Assembly: GCA_943788005.1 (NCBI GenBank)
Contig: CALSOP010000002.1
Coordinates: forward strand, 248,001-312,000
Source of the DNA: an uncultured Gammaproteobacteria bacterium
GTDB lineage: Bacteria; Pseudomonadota; Gammaproteobacteria; Eutrophobiales; Eutrophobiaceae
Direction of reading: 5' to 3'
Length of the DNA: 64,000 bases
The notes beneath the pieces were generated by a model that saw only the letters and a program-made list of their open reading frames with translations, had not been told where the DNA came from and made no database searches. Below are positions 8,775 through 18,229 of this stretch, piece by piece. Made by a program: the position numbers and the translations under genes. The stretch's first letter is position 1, and the number at the start of each line of letters is the position of its first letter.

Positions 8775-9137
8775 ATGATGACAAGTAAAAGAAGTGTAGA
8801 ACATACTGTGCGCGATATTCGTCGACGCACCCGTAAAAAATATTCAGCAGAAGAAAAAATTCGTATCGTACTTGAAGGCTTACGTGGCGAAGAAAGCATC
8901 GCTGAGCTATGTCGCAAGGAAGGACTAAACCCAAATGTTTACTACCGTTGGTCGAAAGACTTTCTGGAGGCAGGTAAGAAACGTTTATCAGGCGATATCG
9001 TACGTGAAGCGACCTCAGATGAAGTCAAAGAACTGCGTGCTGAAACATCTGCGCTGAAAGAAACCTTAGGCGAAGTAGTCATGGAGAATCGGCTGCTTAA
9101 AAAAAGCGTGCTCGGGGATGGGGAGGACGATATATGA
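8775..9137 (+). CDS. IS3-family transposase OrfA, copy 1
   Basis: A 120-residue DNA-binding subunit: helix-turn-helix region KYSAEEKIRIVLEGL with ESIAELCRKEGLNPNVYYRW, then a leucine-zipper-like coil (ELRAETSALKETLGEVVMENRLL). An A7 run at 9099-9105 sits near the 3' end. A -1 slip there reads through without a stop into orfB, giving the usual OrfAB fusion transposase. A downstream pseudoknot or hairpin was not established. Confidence 0.9.
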   Translation: MMTSKRSVEHTVRDIRRRTRKKYSAEEKIRIVLEGLRGEESIAELCRKEGLNPNVYYRWSKDFLEAGKKRLSGDIVREATSDEVKELRAETSALKETLGEVVMENRLLKKSVLGDGEDDI

Positions 9138-10132
9138 GGTACTTAGCATCGGATAAAGTCGAGATTATTCAACTGGTACAGAACTCAGATCTGTCGGTTC
9201 GACAAACGCTGACTCGGCTGGACATTCATAAGTCCACTTTTTACAACTGGCTCAAACGTTATGAAGAGAATGGCGTTGATGGCTTGGAAGACAAGAAGCC
9301 GATTCCCCATGCGGTATGGAATAAAATCACCGAAGACCACTGTGAAGCCGTTATTGAGTTAGCCTTAGAGAAGCCTGATTTGTCTCCACGAGAGTTAGCC
9401 GTAAATTACACTGACAACAAGGCTTACTTCGTCTCAGAATCCACGGTGTACAGGCTGCTGAAAGAACAAGACTTAATTACCAGTCCGGCCTATATCCTGA
9501 TGGAGGCCAGTGATAAGTTTCAACAGCCCACTACGCGCGTGAATGAGATGTGGCAAACGGATTTTACCTATTTCAAGATTATCGGTTGGGGTTGGTATTA
9601 CTTATCCACGGTATTAGATGATTACTCACGTTACATTATTGCCTGGCGTTTATGTACGGGCATGAGTAGCCGTGATGTCTCTGATACGCTGGATGACGCC
9701 TTACGCTTTACGGGACTTGATACAGTAAAGGTAAATCATAAACCGCGTTTACTCAGTGACAATGGCCCGTGTTATATCTCCGGTGAATTAGCCGATTACC
9801 TTGAAGAAAACGGTATGACGCACACTCGAGGTCGACCTTATCATCCACAAACACAAGGCAAGATAGAGCGCTGGCATCGTTCAATGAAGAATCAGATATT
9901 ACTTCACCACTATTATTTCCCCGGGGAACTGGAGGAACAGTTGCAGCGTTTTGTGAGTTATTACAACCATGAGCGTTATCATGAATCACTTGATAACCTG
10001 ACACCGGCTGATGTCTTTTATGGGCGTGGCGAAGAAATACTAAGTCAACGAGAGCTAATCAAACAAAACACGTTAGCGATGAGACGACAAATGCATTACG
10101 ATAAACAACAAGTGAAGCACATAACCTATTGA
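9134..10132 (+). CDS. IS3-family transposase OrfB (DDE integrase), copy 1, intact
   Basis: A 332-residue rve-type catalytic subunit: an N-terminal helix-turn-helix (SVRQTLTRLDIHKSTFYNWL), then the DDE triad in WQTDFTYFK, LLSDNGPCY and QGKIERWHRSMK, and a C-terminal tail. The start overlaps the orfA stop (ATGA). This copy is complete and could supply transposase in trans to copy 2. Confidence 0.9.
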   Translation: MRYLASDKVEIIQLVQNSDLSVRQTLTRLDIHKSTFYNWLKRYEENGVDGLEDKKPIPHAVWNKITEDHCEAVIELALEKPDLSPRELAVNYTDNKAYFVSESTVYRLLKEQDLITSPAYILMEASDKFQQPTTRVNEMWQTDFTYFKIIGWGWYYLSTVLDDYSRYIIAWRLCTGMSSRDVSDTLDDALRFTGLDTVKVNHKPRLLSDNGPCYISGELADYLEENGMTHTRGRPYHPQTQGKIERWHRSMKNQILLHHYYFPGELEEQLQRFVSYYNHERYHESLDNLTPADVFYGRGEEILSQRELIKQNTLAMRRQMHYDKQQVKHITY

Positions 10133-10192
10133 TGAACTAATGTGTCTCTTAAATCAAACCGCTACCTGTCCAAAAGGTTTTGACGACGTACA

Positions 10193-11455
10193 GTCGGATA
10201 CCAATCTGTTAGATTAAAACCCGAACAAAAAGACATCGATTCAGCTGAAAATACATATAAGCGATTATGGCATCCCAAAAAGGGGATTGCCAAAATATTA
10301 AGCTCTTTTAATCCAGGCTTGATGGGTAAAATTGTCCTCGCAAGTACAACTGCTGTGATATTGGGTATTGCTGTTTCATATCTATTATCACAATCAGTAG
10401 ATTTAACATTCGCCATATCCTGTTTAACTATGCTGATAGCCAATTTTGTTTTTGCCAAGCTAATTGCAAAACCCTGGCAACAAGCTGCGAGAAAAGCTGC
10501 CGAGATATACGCCAACCCCGTCGCGCAAGAGGTCTATACCGGACGTCATGATGAGCTTGGACAATTGCAACTGGCGATTCGTATGCAGAAGGCAAAACTT
10601 GAAACCGTTATCTGGCGTATCAATGATGCTACTGTTGATTTGAAAGATTCCGTTGATGCCGCATTGATAAATGTTGAACAGACAGAACAAAATATGGATA
10701 ACCAAAACAGGGAAATTGAACAAGTTGCAACGGCCATGAATGAAATGACCGCAACGGTTAATGAAATTGCAAAAAACACGAGTTGTACAGCTGAATCGAC
10801 ACAACATGCCGATACTGAGGTTAACCTTGGAAAAGAGATTGTCCAATCAACCATCAGTCATATCGACGCACTGGCAGCTGAAGTCGAAAATGCTGTAGAT
10901 AAGATAAATACTCTGGCACATGACAGCAAGCAGATTGGAAGTATTGTTAATGTCATCACTGAGATAGCCGAACAAACTAATTTGCTAGCACTGAATGCGG
11001 CCATTGAAGCTGCCAGAGCAGGTGAACAGGGTCGTGGCTTTGCTGTTGTTGCAGATGAAGTCAGGACTTTAGCAAGCCGAACACAGACATCTACTCATGA
11101 AATTCAAGCCATGGTTACTACCTTGCAGTCTTCTGCTGATACTGCCGTACAGGTAATGACGCGCGGGCAGGATGCTGCTGCAAAATGCGTAGAAAAAGCC
11201 AAAGGCGCCGGGGAATCACTAGATTCGATCACCAATGCGGTTGATTCAATTACACAAATGACAACACAGATTGCAACAGCTGCAGAAGAACAAAGCGCTG
11301 TATCAGAAGAAATTAACAGAAATGTTATTCGCATTAGCGAACTTTCTGAGCACACCTTGCATGGAACTCAAATGATCAGTGCTTCAAGCAACAATGTTGA
11401 TCAAAGTGTAACTCGACTAAACAATCTGGTTAAACAATTTGGAAGTGGTCTGTAG
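10193..11455 (+). pseudogene. Aer-like methyl-accepting chemotaxis protein, 5' end lost at IS junction
   Basis: In-frame coding starts at the first base after the [17 protein letters not shown], the end of the PAS domain of Aer/PAS-type chemoreceptors. It is followed by a paired membrane segment (about 10319-10470), a HAMP-like linker and an intact signalling domain with the hairpin tip [21 protein letters not shown]. The N-terminal PAS sensor is gone. The ORF-track start (TTG at 10319, ATG at 10322) could still yield a receptor with no sensor, but I treat it as a remnant. No CheA or CheW gene is nearby. Confidence 0.85.
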
Positions 11456-11567
11456 AACCATTCTGCGATAGGTTTTACAGAACATCACCCTGCTGACACA
11501 ACTGAAGCATATAGGCGTAATAGAAGAATAGAATTGAAGTTAACGAGTCGATAAAAAAGCTTTAATT

Positions 11568-11644
11568 TGGCGCGCTCGGAGGGACTCGAACCCCCAACCC
11601 TCGGGTTCGAAGCCCGATACTCTATCCAGTTGAGCTACGAGCGC
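11568..11644 (-). tRNA. tRNA-Arg (anticodon TCG)
   Basis: A 77-nt cloverleaf on the minus strand: acceptor GCGCTCG / CGAGCGC, anticodon loop CTTCGAA (TCG, reads CGA), T-arm GTTCGAGTC, and an encoded CCA. It lies between the two IS copies, so a deletion between them would remove it. Confidence 0.93.
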
Positions 11645-11710
11645 TAAGGATATGTAGGAACGCGTAAGCTTAATGGTTTAAATGAATCTCGCAAGCCATT
11701 TATGAATACT

Positions 11711-12301
11711 TTATTGCCAACCTTCAACACCGGCCATATCAGGTAATTCATGCGCTATGCCTTTATGACAGTCGATGCAGGTCTTTTCACCTTGAGCTAA
11801 ACCACGAGAATGCGCTGCTTCAGCTCTTTTTCCTTGTCGCGTGAAGTCCATGTATTGAAAATCATGGCAATTACGACACTCAAGCGAATCATTGGCTTTA
11901 AACCTATCCCATTCGTGTTGTGCTAGCTCTTTTCTCTTGGCAAGAAATTTCTCACGAGTGCTTATGGTCTTGAAGATTTTTCCCCACACTTCTTTCGATG
12001 CTTGCATCTTTCTCGCAATCTTATCGGTCCAATCGTGTGGCACATGACAATCTGGGCAGGTAGCGCGAACACCAGAACGGTTACTGTAATGGATAGTGGA
12101 TTTTAATTCCTGGTAGACATTGGCTTCCATCTCATGGCAACTAATACAAAAGGTCTCCGTGTTTGTCGCCTCAAGAACGGTATTAAAACCACCCCAAAAG
12201 ATAACCCCGGCGACAAAGCCGGCAATGATTAGAATACCAAGACTAAAATAGCGACTAGGGCTACTGATCGTCTGCCAAAGCTCTTTGATTTTATTTAGCA
12301 T
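11711..12301 (-). CDS. napC: NapC tetraheme cytochrome c
   Basis: A 196-residue inner-membrane quinol dehydrogenase that passes electrons from the quinol pool to periplasmic NapAB. One N-terminal anchor helix (about 20-40) precedes four haem sites: CISCH, CPDCH, CRNCH and CIDCH, in the spacing of the NapC/NirT family. It starts 3 nt after the napB stop, and the order napA-napB-napC without napGH means it would be the only electron donor. With napA broken, its present role is unclear. Confidence 0.93.
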   Translation of the reverse strand: MLNKIKELWQTISSPSRYFSLGILIIAGFVAGVIFWGGFNTVLEATNTETFCISCHEMEANVYQELKSTIHYSNRSGVRATCPDCHVPHDWTDKIARKMQASKEVWGKIFKTISTREKFLAKRKELAQHEWDRFKANDSLECRNCHDFQYMDFTRQGKRAEAAHSRGLAQGEKTCIDCHKGIAHELPDMAGVEGWQ

Positions 12302-12304
12302 GAA

Positions 12305-12766
12305 TTATTGTTTTTTCTTTTTGTTATCTAAAATAGTATCAATATCTTCAAAGGTATTCTCTACCAATGGTTTAAGTTCGCCTTGCGGCACATGACATTG
12401 ATTACAAAAATAACGTCGCGGTGATACCTCAGCCAAAAAGTTGCCATCGCGATCCATATAATGAGTAACACTTACCATCGGTGCTTGTGACTCATCAACC
12501 TGTCTTCTGCTATGACATGACAGGCATTTATTGCTATTCAGATCGATACGATAATTGGCGGTTTTATGCGGTATGGTTGGCGGTTGCATCGGATAATTAC
12601 GTTTTCGTTTCATATCCTTATTTTCTTCATTACCCATACGCGGGGCGTCTGGCTCCACACTAATTTCAGCCGAACGTAGAGTAGCAATATTCTGTTCCGC
12701 CAGAGCTTGCTCGACAACAACCAGGAACGGCATCAGTAACACAATTAAAAACAATCGTTTCATCAT
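12305..12766 (-). CDS. napB: NapB diheme cytochrome c subunit
   Basis: A 153-residue periplasmic small subunit of nitrate reductase. It has a signal peptide (RLFLIVLLMPFLVVVEQALA) and two haem sites, CLSCH and CNQCH, with family context RNYPMQPPTIPHKT before the first. It lies 7 nt downstream of napA and 3 nt upstream of napC, a tight operon. The reading frame is intact although its partner napA is truncated. Confidence 0.93.
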   Translation of the reverse strand: MMKRLFLIVLLMPFLVVVEQALAEQNIATLRSAEISVEPDAPRMGNEENKDMKRKRNYPMQPPTIPHKTANYRIDLNSNKCLSCHSRRQVDESQAPMVSVTHYMDRDGNFLAEVSPRRYFCNQCHVPQGELKPLVENTFEDIDTILDNKKKKQ

Positions 12767-12773
12767 AAACCCC

Positions 12774-14450
12774 TTATACAGCCGTAATCTTTACTGCACA
12801 TTTTTTAAAGTCAGTCTGTTTTGAAATTGGATCAGTTGCATCCAATGTTACTTTGTTGATCAATTGACTCGCATCAAACCATGGCACAAAGATCAAACCA
12901 CGTGGCGGTTTATTGCGACCGCGCGTTTCTACCCGGGTACGAATATTTCCGCGTCTGGATGCGACTATTATTTCACTACCACGACGAACACCAAGGTCAC
13001 TTGCGTCATCGGGATGCATAAAGGCAACTGCATCAGGGAACGCCTTGTACAGTTCCGGCACACGTTGCGTCATGGAACCAGAATGCCAGTGCTCTAGCAC
13101 ACGACCTGTCGACAACCAGAACGGATATTCCTCGTCAGGGGATTCAGCAGCCGGTTCGTAGGGTAAGGCGAAGATATTCGCTTTGTTATCTTTATTTCCG
13201 TAGAACTGATAGTCAGTCCCCGCCTTTACATAAGGATCACTGCCCTCTTTAAATCGCCAGCGTGTTTCCTTACCGTCGACTACCGGCCAACGTAGACCAT
13301 GCTCCTTATGATAGACATCAAAGTCTGCAAGGTCATGGGCATGTCCTCGACCAAACGTGGCATATTCTTCAAACAAACCTTTTTGTAGATAAAAACCAAA
13401 ATCTTTAGATTCATGGTTCGCGTAACCTTCTTCGATATCGGATAAAGGGAACTTGTCAACTTGTCCATTTTTAAACAAGACTTCATACAAGGTCTTTCCC
13501 TTATAGTCTGGGTTCGCATCTAGAATATCTTTTGGCCAAACCTCATCTGTTTTAAAACGTTTTGAAAATTCTACAACTTGCCATAAATCTGATTTCGATT
13601 CTCCCGGCGCATCCACCATTTCATGCCAGAATTGTGTGCGACGTTCGGCATTACCATAGGCGCCCTCTTTCTCTACCCACATCGCAGTAGGCAAGACCAA
13701 ATCAGCTGCTTGGGCTGTTACGGTCGGATAGGCATCGGAAACCACAATAAAGTTTTCAGGGTTTCTATAACCGGGATAACCTTCTTCGTTTATATTCGGG
13801 CCAGCTTGCATGTTGTTATTGACTTGTACCCAATAGGCGTTGAGCTTGCCATCTTTCAACATACGGTTTTGTAAGACTGCATGGTATCCAGGCTTCGCAG
13901 GAATAATACCTTCCGGAAGCTTCCATATTTTTTCTGCTATATCGCGATGTTCTTTTTTCTTAACAACTAAATCAGCTGGTAGGCGATGGGAAAACGTGCC
14001 TACTTCACGCGCGGTACCACAGGCTGATGGTTGCCCCGTTAAAGAGAAAGGACTGTTGCCGGGTGTTGAAATCTTACCCGTGAGGAGATGGATATTATAA
14101 ATAAGATTATTGCACCACACACCACGCGTGTGTTGATTAAAGCCCATGGTCCAAAACGATGTAACTTTAATTTTTGGATCGGCATAGAGCTCAGCCATTT
14201 TTTGCAATTTATCTCTAGGTACTCCAGAGAGTTTCTCGACATAATCTTCACCGTATTTAGAGACGTATTTAGCGAACTCTTCAAAACTGATCGGTGTTGA
14301 GCCACCCGCTTTATCGGCATTCTTTGCTGCTTTTTGTAATGGATGATTCGGGCGCAGACCGTAACCTATATCTGCATTACCCAATTTAAAATTCACATGT
14401 TTATCCACAAATGACTTATTAACCCGATCATTTTTAATGATGTAATTGGC
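12774..14450 (-). pseudogene. napA: NapA periplasmic nitrate reductase, 5' third lost at IS junction
   Basis: About 558 residues remain of a protein that is 828 residues in E. coli. The frame is open to the IS boundary at 14450 ([20 protein letters not shown]), so the GTG at 14408 in the track is not a real start. Retained landmarks include [39 protein letters not shown] and [19 protein letters not shown]. Lost are the Tat signal, the four [4Fe-4S] cysteines and the molybdenum-ligand cysteine, so no active enzyme can be made from this locus. Confidence 0.93.
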
Positions 14451-14533
14451 TGTACCCCGTCAGCACCATGTGGACCAACTAGCCTGATTGTCTAAGAGAT
14501 AGTTTTAGTTCATCGTTAACCCAAGAGGAAACG

Positions 14534-14896
14534 ATGATGACAAGTAAAAGAAGTGTAGAACATACTGTGCGCGATATTCGTCGACGCACCCGTAAAAAAT
14601 ATTCAGCAGAAGAAAAAATTCGTATCGTACTTGAAGGCTTACGTGGCGAAGAAAGCATCGCTGAGCTATGTCGCAAGGAAGGACTAAACCCAAATGTTTA
14701 CTACCGTTGGTCGAAAGACTTTCTGGAGGCAGGTAAGAAACGTTTATCAGGCGATATCGTACGTGAAGCGACCTCAGATGAAGTCAAAGAACTGCGTGCT
14801 GAAACATCTGCGCTGAAAGAAACCTTAGGCGAAGTAGTCATGGAGAATCGGCTGCTTAAAAAAAGCGTGCTCGGGGATGGGGAGGACGATATATGA
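14534..14896 (+). CDS. IS3-family transposase OrfA, copy 2
   Basis: Reads identically to OrfA of copy 1 over all 120 residues, including the A7 run near its end. It is intact, so this copy can still make the DNA-binding subunit. Confidence 0.9.
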   Translation: MMTSKRSVEHTVRDIRRRTRKKYSAEEKIRIVLEGLRGEESIAELCRKEGLNPNVYYRWSKDFLEAGKKRLSGDIVREATSDEVKELRAETSALKETLGEVVMENRLLKKSVLGDGEDDI

Positions 14897-15891
14897 GGTA
14901 CTTAGCATCGGATAAAGTCGAGATTATTCAACTGGTACAGAACTCAGATCTGTCGGTTCGACAAACGCTGACTCGGCTGGACATTCATAAGTCCACTTTT
15001 TACAACTGGCTCAAACGTTATGAAGAGAATGGCGTTGATGGCTTGGAAGACAAGAAGCCGATTCCCCATGCGGTATGGAATAAAATCACCGAAGACCACT
15101 GTGAAGCCGTTATTGAGTTAGCCTTAGAGAAGCCTGATTTGTCTCCACGAGAGTTAGCCGTAAATTACACTGACAACAAGGCTTACTTCGTCTCAGAATC
15201 CACGGTGTACAGGCTGCTGAAAGAACAAGACTTAATTACCAGTCCGGCCTATATCCTGATGGAGGCCAGTGATAAGTTTCAACAGCCCACTACGCGCGTG
15301 AATGAGATGTGGCAAACGGATTTTACCTATTTCAAGATTATCGGTTGGGGTTGATATTACTTATCCACGGTATTAGATGATTACTCACGTTACATTATTG
15401 CCTGGCGTTTATGTACGGGCATGAGTAGCCGTGATGTCTCTGATACGCTGGATGACGCCTTACGCTTTACGGGACTTGATACAGTAAAGGTAAATCATAA
15501 ACCGCGTTTACTCAGTGACAATGGCCCGTGTTATATCTCCGGTGAATTAGCCGATTACCTTGAAGAAAACGGTATGACGCACACTCGAGGTCGACCTTAT
15601 CATCCACAAACACAAGGCAAGATAGAGCGCTGGCATCGTTCAATGAAGAATCAGATATTACTTCACCACTATTATTTCCCCGGGGAACTGGAGGAACAGT
15701 TGCAGCGTTTTGTGAGTTATTACAACCATGAGCGTTATCATGAATCACTTGATAACCTGACACCGGCTGATGTCTTTTATGGGCGTGGCGAAGAAATACT
15801 AAGTCAACGAGAGCTAATCAAACAAAACACGTTAGCGATGAGACGACAAATGCATTACGATAAACAACAAGTGAAGCACATAACCTATTGA
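14893..15891 (+). pseudogene. IS3-family transposase OrfB, copy 2, nonsense mutation
   Basis: Same 999-nt frame as copy 1, but the second tryptophan of IIGWGWYYLST is TGA (15352-15354). This leaves 153 residues and a separate downstream ORF at 15421. The stop falls after the first catalytic Asp and before the second Asp and the Glu, so no catalytic core is made. The copy could still move with transposase from copy 1. Confidence 0.92.
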
Positions 15892-15951
15892 TGAACTAAT
15901 GTGTCTCTTAAATCAAACCGCTACCTGTCCAAAAGGTTTTGACGACGTACA

Positions 15952-16580
15952 ATCCATCTGGCTAATTCAGCCAATGCTATTTCTTTAGCGCCCGTTATTT
16001 CGGCAATACGATCATCTATGAGTGCCAATTCGAGTTGTGCGCGAAGCACATCATGCTGATTATCTCTACCAACAGCGTATTGACGTTGAGTTGTATCGAG
16101 TAATTGAGTAAATAAATCCCTGTTCTGCTGGAGAATAGCTTCAGTTTTAATATTTAAATATAAATCGAGATAACTATTGCGTAATGAGCGTATAACTTTC
16201 TTTCCCTGCTCCAATGCTTTTGCCTCATCAACATTTGCAATATCCAAAGTTTGAAGACTTCTGTAATGGAGTGTACGTCCACGAGGAAATGATTGCTGAA
16301 TACCAAATTGAATTTGCGTCATGTTTTCCTGACTGCGGTCAAAACTATTGACGGGGAAATTCATCATTCCGAGTTTAATCCTCGGATCAGGTAATTGCCC
16401 CTCAGCAATGGCTTGTTCGCTTAAGCTTTCCGCTCTTGCGGTATATTGCTTGGTAATAAAATCAGAATCTAATGCGAACCGCTCTGCTTCCGCTAATGTT
16501 AATTCATCGGCGAATAATGCAGTTGCTGTAATAGCTAATAAGAATAAACCAACATATTTTGTAAAATGATAAACAGACAT
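15952..16580 (-). pseudogene. TolC/CzcC-like outer-membrane efflux protein, 3' end lost at IS junction
   Basis: The first ~210 residues of an outer-membrane efflux channel. It has a signal peptide (VGLFLLAITATALFA), then LTLAEAERFAL and the heptad-rich coiled coils of the first OEP repeat (QLPDPRIKLGMMNFP is typical of the heavy-metal CzcC-type branch). At 15951 the frame passes into the IS and stops after nine foreign residues (VRRQNLLDR). The second OEP repeat and any RND pump genes that would follow are missing. Its upstream neighbour fits a metal-efflux operon. Confidence 0.85.
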
Positions 16581-16654
16581 AACACACCTCTAATGCATAT
16601 AAAAAATAACGACTGATTTAAATCTAAATCAGCACATACAGTAGACAGCGGTAT

Positions 16655-17089
16655 TTAAATCAGAAGTACGGTGTATCGTTGATGAGGGAGGAGGATTGCC
16701 TGGTCTGGCGTTGCGGGTATTCTGTGACCGGGGGGTGCTCGTTTCGATGAAACTATTTCAAATGCTACATATACAAATAAATCTGGAGAAAACTTAATCT
16801 TTCCTGCTAACTCTGAACTCTTATCACTACTGACTGTTGCAGTTATGACATCACAATCACAAGCACCCAGACAATGGTCATTAATGGTCTCATCTTTTTC
16901 TGTTATGGACTCATCAACTTCAGATGAGTGACAGGAATTTGATAACTCGGAACTCTGTGTTTTATTATCATCAATATCATCCATTACCGCTATACAAGTT
17001 TGACAAAACAACAACAGCCAACTACCCAAAAATATGGACAATACGACTGACGCAATCTGACTTTGACTATGTTTAAGAGTAATCAACAT
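16655..17089 (-). CDS. Small exported protein of a metal-efflux locus, unknown function
   Basis: The track ORF begins at 17146, but the internal ATG at 17089 gives a protein starting MLITLKHSQSQIASVVLSI with a clean membrane/signal segment, so I prefer it (144 residues). It has several cysteines (CQTC, CHSS, CLGACDCD) and ends PDQAILLPHQRYTVLLI, a tail I associate with small proteins found ahead of CzcCBA-type operons. It lies 74 nt upstream of the truncated TolC-like gene on the same strand. Metal sensing or binding is inference only. Confidence 0.5.
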   Translation of the reverse strand: MLITLKHSQSQIASVVLSIFLGSWLLLFCQTCIAVMDDIDDNKTQSSELSNSCHSSEVDESITEKDETINDHCLGACDCDVITATVSSDKSSELAGKIKFSPDLFVYVAFEIVSSKRAPPGHRIPATPDQAILLPHQRYTVLLI

Positions 17090-17146
17090 ATGGATATTAT
17101 AGTTCAATATTGAATTTGTAGTCTGTATTTTAATAAAACAGTTCAA

Positions 17147-17561
17147 GAATATTAAATTATATGTCTGGATTCATTCATCAAGGTGACTAGAATCAATATA
17201 TCAAACTAGCTCCTTTCATAAACCAGTTCTGTCTATATCCAAATAAAATTAATATCTACTAACAAGTGCGTTTCCTGTCTGCTACTGTCAAATATTTATA
17301 TACAACCAACTGCTTCCTTTAAATTGCTTTTAAGCACGTTAAGAGGCTTATTAGTAAACTTTCTCGATAATGAACGCTCTTATAAGCCTGAAATCGTTAA
17401 TATTTGTGGCAAAAACAGTCAGATTCTCCTATAGTGCACACAGCTACAGTTAGTGTTATTGGCAGTTTTGGTTTTTTCCATCCGTGATACTCGCATGAAT
17501 TCCCCGTTTCATTACCTGTACAAAACACAATTTGTTTAATTTAATGCAGGTGAAAAGAGAC
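17147..17561. promoter_or_regulatory. Gene-free region with cold-shock gene leader
   Basis: No supportable ORF. It should hold the promoters of the minus-strand exported protein and of the cold-shock gene. A TATAGT at about 17434 could be a -10, which would give a ~120-nt untranslated leader of the kind cold-shock mRNAs carry. An inverted repeat GGCTTAT (17345) / ATAAGCC (17382) lies upstream of it. Confidence 0.35.
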
Positions 17562-17762
17562 ATGGCTACAGGAACAGTAAAATGGTTTAACGAATCAAAA
17601 GGTTTTGGTTTTATTACTCAGGATGATGGCGGCGCAGATGTATTTGTACATTTCAATGCTATACAAGGTACCGGATTCAAAACCTTGAACGAAGGTCAAA
17701 AGGTAACTTATGACGTAGAGGACAGCCCAAAAGGCCTCCAGGCAACTAACGTTTCCGCTTAA
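17562..17762 (+). CDS. CspA-family cold-shock protein
   Basis: A 66-residue single cold-shock domain that binds single-stranded RNA/DNA and melts mRNA structure. RNP1 (KGFGFI) and RNP2 (VFVHF) are intact. The track start at 17532 adds ten residues. The ATG at 17562 gives the canonical [16 protein letters not shown] start and has AAAAGAGA upstream. A terminator follows within 30 nt, so it is mainly monocistronic. Confidence 0.95.
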   Translation: MATGTVKWFNESKGFGFITQDDGGADVFVHFNAIQGTGFKTLNEGQKVTYDVEDSPKGLQATNVSA

Positions 17763-17787
17763 GTAACACCTTATCGGATAAACCGAC

Positions 17788-17820
17788 AAAGAATCCCGTT
17801 TCGACGGGTTTCTTTTTTTT
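17788..17820 (+). terminator. Rho-independent terminator of the cold-shock gene
   Basis: Stem AAAGAATCCCGT / ACGGGTTTCTTT (one T-T mismatch) with a TTCG tetraloop and a T run. Confidence 0.9.
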
Positions 17821-17867
17821 GGGTTTATTTGCAATAACAACTTCAATACTCCGAAAGGGGAAAAGAA

Positions 17868-18128
17868 TTGAAAAAATTATTTATTGGCAATTTAGCCCCA
17901 AGTACTAAAGAACAAGAACTTGAAGACTTGTTCTCGGAATTTGGTAAAGTTCGATCACTCAAACTTGTGACAGATGTATTTTCTGGTCAGTGTAAAGGGT
18001 TTGGTTTTATTGAAATGGAAGGCCACGAAGCACGTGCAGCCATTGCTGGTTTGAATGGCAAAGACTTTAACGGTAAACAGTTGAAGGTTAACTTTGAAGT
18101 CATTAAGCCAGGGCGCGGACGACGTTAA
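17868..18128 (+). CDS. Single-RRM RNA-binding protein
   Basis: An 86-residue RNA-recognition motif with RNP2 (LFIGNL) at the start and RNP1 (KGFGFIEM) at about residue 45, ending in a basic tail (KPGRGRR). Such stand-alone RRM proteins are thought to bind structured or AU-rich RNA, often at low temperature. The start is TTG (17868), with GAAAGGGGAA just upstream and no better ATG. It sits 105 nt after the cold-shock gene across a terminator, so read-through or its own promoter must express it. Confidence 0.9.
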   Translation: MKKLFIGNLAPSTKEQELEDLFSEFGKVRSLKLVTDVFSGQCKGFGFIEMEGHEARAAIAGLNGKDFNGKQLKVNFEVIKPGRGRR

Positions 18129-18186
18129 GCATTAACACAGAGGCGACCAGCGCAAAGAGTACATCGTCTCTGCCTAAAATATATGT

Positions 18187-18213
18187 GGTGATTCCTGCAA
18201 TGTTGGAATCACC
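18187..18213. terminator. Perfect 9-bp hairpin between convergent genes
   Basis: GGTGATTCC-tgcaatgtt-GGAATCACC lies between the RRM gene (+) and the NYN gene (-). There is no T run on either side, so it may be an mRNA 3'-end stabiliser rather than an intrinsic terminator. Confidence 0.5.
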
Positions 18214-18229
18214 AATTCCATGCAACACC

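Larger units (their letters stand above)
8692..10192 (+). mobile_element. IS3-family insertion sequence, copy 1 (1,501 bp)
   Basis: Ends were found by comparing the two copies. The left end is TGTACCCCGTCAGCACC and the inverted right end is TGTACGTCGTCAAAACC (13 of 17 positions match). It contains orfA and orfB with a 4-nt overlap. The flanks (GTTGCC on the left, GTCGGA on the right) show no target-site duplication, and the left and right genes differ, so this is not a simple insertion. Confidence 0.9.
14451..15951 (+). mobile_element. IS3-family insertion sequence, copy 2 (1,501 bp)
   Basis: Same length, ends and orientation as copy 1. The only difference I noticed is one base in orfB that creates a stop. 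The left flank is napA (ATTGGC) and the right flank is a TolC-like gene (ATCCAT), with no target-site duplication. Cross-pairing with the flanks of copy 1 gives none either. Confidence 0.9.

Noticed and set aside
8720-8934. Minus-strand ORFs inside the IS (also 9753-10004, 14479-14693, 15512-15763)
   Set aside because: They are shadows of orfA and orfB and occur identically in both copies.
10162-10515. 117-residue minus-strand ORF overlapping the chemoreceptor start
   Set aside because: It is antisense to clear chemoreceptor coding sequence and ends inside the IS terminus.
8692-15951. Composite transposon made of the two IS copies
   Set aside because: The outer flanks belong to different genes (Kef-type and TolC-like) and share no target duplication, so the unit did not jump in as a whole at this site.
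17185-17210. Second FNR-like site (AATCAATATATCAA)
   Set aside because: The half-sites are not in inverted FNR arrangement; only one half fits.
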